A stretch of DNA of 64,000 bases from Limonium bicolor (lineage: Eukaryota; Streptophyta; Magnoliopsida; Caryophyllales; Plumbaginaceae), in contig CM041777.1 in assembly GCA_023374045.1 (NCBI GenBank), positions 88,902,300-88,966,299 on the forward strand, given 5' to 3'. Shown here piece by piece: positions 60,159 to 64,000 of this stretch. Position 1 is the stretch's first letter; each line of letters opens with the position of its first letter. The position numbers and the translations under genes are program-made. The notes beneath the pieces were generated by a model. That model saw nothing but the letters and a program-made list of their open reading frames with translations, had not been told where the DNA came from and made no database searches.

Positions 60159-61417
60159 ATGGCTGCAAATGCATCATAGGACTTTAATATCAGTACAAAC
60201 TGGTTAATAACACAAAATATGACATTACCCGAAAGTTCAAAACTGAGAAAATGTTACTCCGGTGCCATTTATATGAACTCACGTGGGTCCCATATGGTTC
60301 AACTATCGTCATACAAAATTTGGTCAAGTTCTGGAATCGTTAAAGCATTGCACGAATGATTCAAAAGTTGGAAAAAAAATTCCTGGACTACAATGCATAG
60401 AAGCCGCCCTAGTTTCAAGGCATTTGACATTTTTGCCTGAAGCCGCCCCAGACCCAGGGCAGCTTCAAGCAGAAAAATGCAGAAGCTGCCTTGCTCCCGG
60501 GGCGGTTTTTGGCAAGTTGCCTCGACCCCAAGGCAGCTTCTTCACACTGGTTTAGCACATCCGCGTATTTTTTTTCAAAAAAGACCACTGCATGTAATTT
60601 TTTTTATGAGATCGATATTTTTACAAAAAATTTCCGACAAAGGTGCATAATTTAGAACCTCGTGTTCGTTATGTTCTACGTTCAGGTCTTATTTCATTTC
60701 CAAAAATTATCCATTCTGAAGTATTCGTGGGTGATTAGCTGGCTATACAGCACGAGACGGAAAAGTGTCGAATGATTCTCAACCTGGTAATCCAAGAAGC
60801 ATGGTGTCAAAGCCTATATCATCAACCAAATCGTCTCCTGGATCAGCTGTCAGCAAGCCCTCGTTCTTCTTGTGATAGCTTTCGTAGTTCTTTATCTGAG
60901 AATCATCATCATACATCATAGTTTTCCACACTAAGGAAGACAGACAATAAAATGGTGAAATTGCCTTCACCGAGCTCACAACAGAAAACACCACTACCAG
61001 TAGTTGGATTAGTGAAGGGTAGAAAAGTTCAGGCTCGTACACTCCTCGTCCCTCGGCTCGTGTGAAGTCGTCACTAAGGACGGTTGTTGTGTTTCTTCAA
61101 CTGTCAGCTCTGTGAATGAACGGTCATCAGCGTATCATCATTAACTGTAAGTGGGAATCAGAAGAAGGGTAGTAATATACTCACCAGATTAGTTCCAGAC
61201 GAATAATGGAGCCAAGGATACACTTCTACCGCTCTGGACTTGTTGGTACAACCTATAGAGAAAACTTCAACTAAGTATTGAACTAGAGAAGCAGGGAATT
61301 ACAATGAACATTGCCAAGAAGTTGGCCGCAAGCTGGAAACGGGTCTTCTCCAAGTCTAGTTTCTGTAAAACCTACTGGTTTGCGACTACCATCACGAAAA
61401 AAAAGCTTATTGATGGG

Positions 61418-62690
61418 GAGTCTTCTTTCTGGCTTAATATACCAGCCCAAATAGTTGCACATGAACTTGTAGATTAAAGAATGAACACATGTCGTTATTT
61501 ATGGATGAATCAAGATAGTATTATCAAATGTTGCCTGGTTTATCTGATAAAAAATGCTGCAGGTTTATCAGGATTTTATTATGCTTTTAAAATACTCACT
61601 GAGCTAGGTATATATATCCTTGCACTTTTTCTATCATTGCTGCTGGTTGTCATGAAGCTAAGATGTCAAAGTCTTATACACAGGAGGAAAACAGGCGGGA
61701 GAACTCTGGGAGAACTCTAGGGTCCGTTCAATACCGATAATTGTGGGTTTCACGAAACACAACAATTAAGGCCTGACTTTTACCAGGGTGCTGGACATCA
61801 AAAGTCATAGATTAAGGTGATTGGAGCATTAACATAAATTGGGATTACGAGTTACCCCAAAATATTCTGCAACTTCGTATGCTTACCTTTCCCATAGAAT
61901 TACTCACCGTCATTCATCGTTTTCCTGTTATCAACTATCAACCTACTCCGCCAGCGTATGAAAAAAAAGGAATAAACAAGATTGGAATTCATGGTTAATT
62001 TGTTGTTGCTGGTTCGAAGTGCAGGGCGATGAAGAACTGTCACTCTAATGGTGCCGCTCGTTCAAAAATGAAGACAAATTGTCATTTTAACTGTGTGCAA
62101 CCGTATGCCCCATCAAAAACCCTATCTCCTCAATCTCTATTTCAATTGATGAACAAATATAACAATTTCAGATGAAAACCATGAAGGTGTGTGGTGATAA
62201 GTGTGTAATAGTTTTTCTGCAGAAACAGGTGCTTATGTGAAATGTGCTCAAGAACACTGAATGGAAGCTATGGCTTATCGTCGGCAAATGCAATGAGATT
62301 AATGGCACCTTAATGTCAGCAAATTCAACCGCTTGCCACGAACGGACACTAAGTGGCAAGCAAATTCATGCTTTGTTCGACTAAAAGCGGAAAAGGGAGT
62401 TTGAGTTCAACCGGAGGTACAAAGTGAAGACAACAACACTTGCGAAAACTATGAATCCTGTTCATTGATAGGATTCAATGAAATGCCGGGACTAGTGATG
62501 TTTGAAGGAAATTCTCATATTCACCTGATGGAAGGTGGGAGGAGAAGCGCATTGAAGTAAACTCTGCTTTCTTTTAGCGAAGAACACTTGCATTCTCTAC
62601 TAATAGTAGGGAAGCTCAGGGATAATGGCTATACTTAACAGATCTTACGGTATATGTAGATGCCATGCTACTGGCAAGAAGTTGGAGCAT
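61418..62690. other. repeat sequence downstream of the gene, copy 2
   Basis: Equivalent to 19042-20300. It differs from copy 1 by frequent single-base deletions. Nothing else recognised. Confidence 0.35.
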
Positions 62691-63831
62691 CAGGCCAACG
62701 CTATTATTTCTTCAGTATAGAAATTAATGGTTCACATTTGCATTTGATGCAAAGAGCACACAGAAAATAGCGAACTACTATTACTTCTTTTTGGGCCGTA
62801 ACAACCAGGAGCAAGCCTTACTATGTACAATCCCCTCGTATAGTGGCCTTCACATTGAAGATTTTGCACCACTACTTATATGGAGTGACAATCACTATCT
62901 ACTTCGATCATAAGAGTTTACAGCATCTCTTCACACAGATTGAGCTCAACATGAGATAGAGGCGATGAGTCGAGCTCTGAATGACTACGATATTGATTTG
63001 AAGTATAAGGAGGTTAGTGATGCCTGAACGGCAGAGCACACTCATTATGCGCTATCTTAGCGGGCAGCAGCCTAATTGATGTGGTATGCAGTACTCAGGA
63101 GATTAACCATTACATGCAGAGTATTAAGCAGAAGTTGACTGAGAGCACCTTTGAGGGGTAGAAGTATTACTTCTGACTCAGTGATGATGGGATGATTAGA
63201 TTGAATGACAGATTGTGTATTCATAAGTCTACTCCTCACCTGAAGGCGAAAATATTACAGAAAGTTCACTGCTTATCCTTACTTCTAGTTGAGCGGGATG
63301 AAGAAGATGTAGTTGAGTTCGTGACTTGATGCTTGACTTGCTAGAAGGCCAAGTTCGAGTATTGGAGACCCGACGGATTAGTGTAGTCTATGTCTATTCC
63401 TTGTTGGAAGTCGTAGTCGGTCTCCTACTCACTAAAGGAGGACTGAACTAAATATGGATCATTGTCGACAGATTGACAAAGGTGACCAAGTTATACCTAT
63501 GAAGGACACTTGGAAGGTTCCTAAGATAGCCGATCTCTTCTAGAAGGAGATCATCAGACACATCATGTTTCAGACAAAGACACTCGATTCTTTTCCAGGT
63601 TTTGGGGGCAAGTACAGGAGGCTTAGATACGAAGTTGAAGCTTAGTATGGTCTTAATCCTTAGACAAATGGTCAGAGTAAGAGAACCATACAGACTTTAG
63701 AGGACATGTTTCGAGCATACGTCTTGAATTTCAAGGAGAGCTGGATTGACCGATTACATTTTATCGAATTTCCTACAACAACTATCATACCAATGTGTGG
63801 GGACGAGACCAGTGAGAAGAACATTTTCTTA
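62691..63831 (+). pseudogene. Ty3/gypsy chromovirus pol remnant, copy 2 (deleted C-terminus)
   Basis: Same RNase H and integrase traces as copy 1 (for example the IVDRLTKVTK start near 63455). It has a ~47-bp deletion near 63280. At 63831 the sequence jumps to the equivalent of 22513, removing about 950 bp that in copy 1 encode the integrase C-terminus, the chromodomain and the LTR start. Confidence 0.8.
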
Positions 63832-63835
63832 TATT

Positions 63836-64000
63836 GGATGATTAAGTAATTATATGACTAATAGATATGTGAGAGATTTATAAGATAAAGGTTAGAGTGG
63901 TAAAGGTCAATAAAAGCCAAAGTTGGAGTAAGATTAGGAATAAATTCTAAACCTTGGAAAACATGTGGGCCCAAACTGTAATTTTAGAAAAATTAGGTGT
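63836..64000 (+). mobile_element. chromovirus 3' LTR fragment, copy 2
   Basis: Matches 22513-22679. Continues beyond the window. Confidence 0.7.

Larger units (their letters stand above)
57124..60635 (+). mobile_element. PMD-carrying MULE, copy 2
   Basis: Same element as 13910-18282, with GGAAAATTTTCGT and AAATTTCC termini and 10-bp flanks GATAAAGGTG/GACAAAGGTG (one substitution). It lacks the nested hAT element and has a shortened tandem-repeat region. Confidence 0.85.
55199..61417 (+). pseudogene. serine-rich plant protein (GTSE1-like by resemblance), pseudogene copy 2
   Basis: Exons 55199-55310, 55672-55824, 55910-56179, 56429-56463 and 56952-57120 have the same lengths (112, 153, 270, 35, 169) and phases as copy 1 and form one open frame. 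Codon 12580-12582 of copy 1 is GAA here, so exon 2 is intact. The MULE occupies 57124-60635. Exon 6 begins at 60739 after GTGATTAG and shares the frameshift and TAG of copy 1, and from ~61035 it has accumulated many one-base deletions (for instance GGTACACCTCC becomes CGTACACTCC). So exons 1-5 could still encode about 245 residues, but the C-terminus is lost. Family remarks as for copy 1. Confidence 0.7.
35344..64000 (+). repeat. copy 2 of the segmental duplication
   Basis: Collinear with 6879-22679 from its first base. It is longer because of the 12,089-bp insertion at 38673, a 412-bp foldback at 50887, and retention of ~1.8 kb (52250-54560) that was lost or rearranged in copy 1. It runs off the right edge of the window. 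Confidence 0.9.

Overview
The window looks like intergenic or peri-genic DNA from a flowering plant, most likely a eudicot. It is AT-rich and contains spliced gene remnants with GT/AG introns, nested LTR retrotransposons, L1-type LINEs, and CACTA, hAT and Mutator-like elements. The species cannot be fixed from the sequence. No gene in the window looks intact and functional from end to end. Every recognisable coding region is part of a transposable element or is a pseudogene.

The main architecture is a large direct duplication. Copy 1 runs from 6879 to at least 22679, and copy 2 from 35344 to the window end at 64000. Base 64000 corresponds to 22679, so copy 1 may extend to 35343 and the two copies may be head-to-tail units of about 28.5 kb. 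Shared contents, in order, are: the right end of a CACTA element; three foldback (hairpin) MITEs; a larger foldback element carrying a GRF-zinc-finger-like reading frame and inward-facing promoters; a hAT MITE; a five-exon-plus plant gene remnant (serine-rich, GTSE1-like by resemblance); a Mutator-like element carrying a plant mobile domain (PMD) pseudogene inside that gene; and a decayed Ty3/gypsy chromovirus.

Events after the duplication can be read from filled and empty sites. Copy 2 received a 12,089-bp TG..CA insertion (38673-50761) flanked by TCACA, whose empty site is visible at 10222-10226. It also received a 412-bp foldback (50887-51298) and lost about 0.95 kb of the chromovirus. Copy 1 received a 760-bp hAT element inside the PMD-MULE, gained a nonsense codon in exon 2 of the host gene, and had its hAT MITE at 11288 rearranged into an inverted stub.

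The remaining sequence comprises: 1-3140, a chromovirus LTR inserted in a Ty1/copia gag; 3646-7196, a CACTA element carrying leader-like repeats and an inserted LTR; 23277-23892, an FRD3-like MATE transporter pseudogene; 24265-29062, a near full-length but dead L1 LINE; and 29063-35343, mostly unidentified repeats. The 12-kb insertion holds two related 22-bp GTTAAC minisatellite arrays, a ~110-bp tandem repeat, a LINE RNase H fragment and a tRNA-like A/B-box segment.
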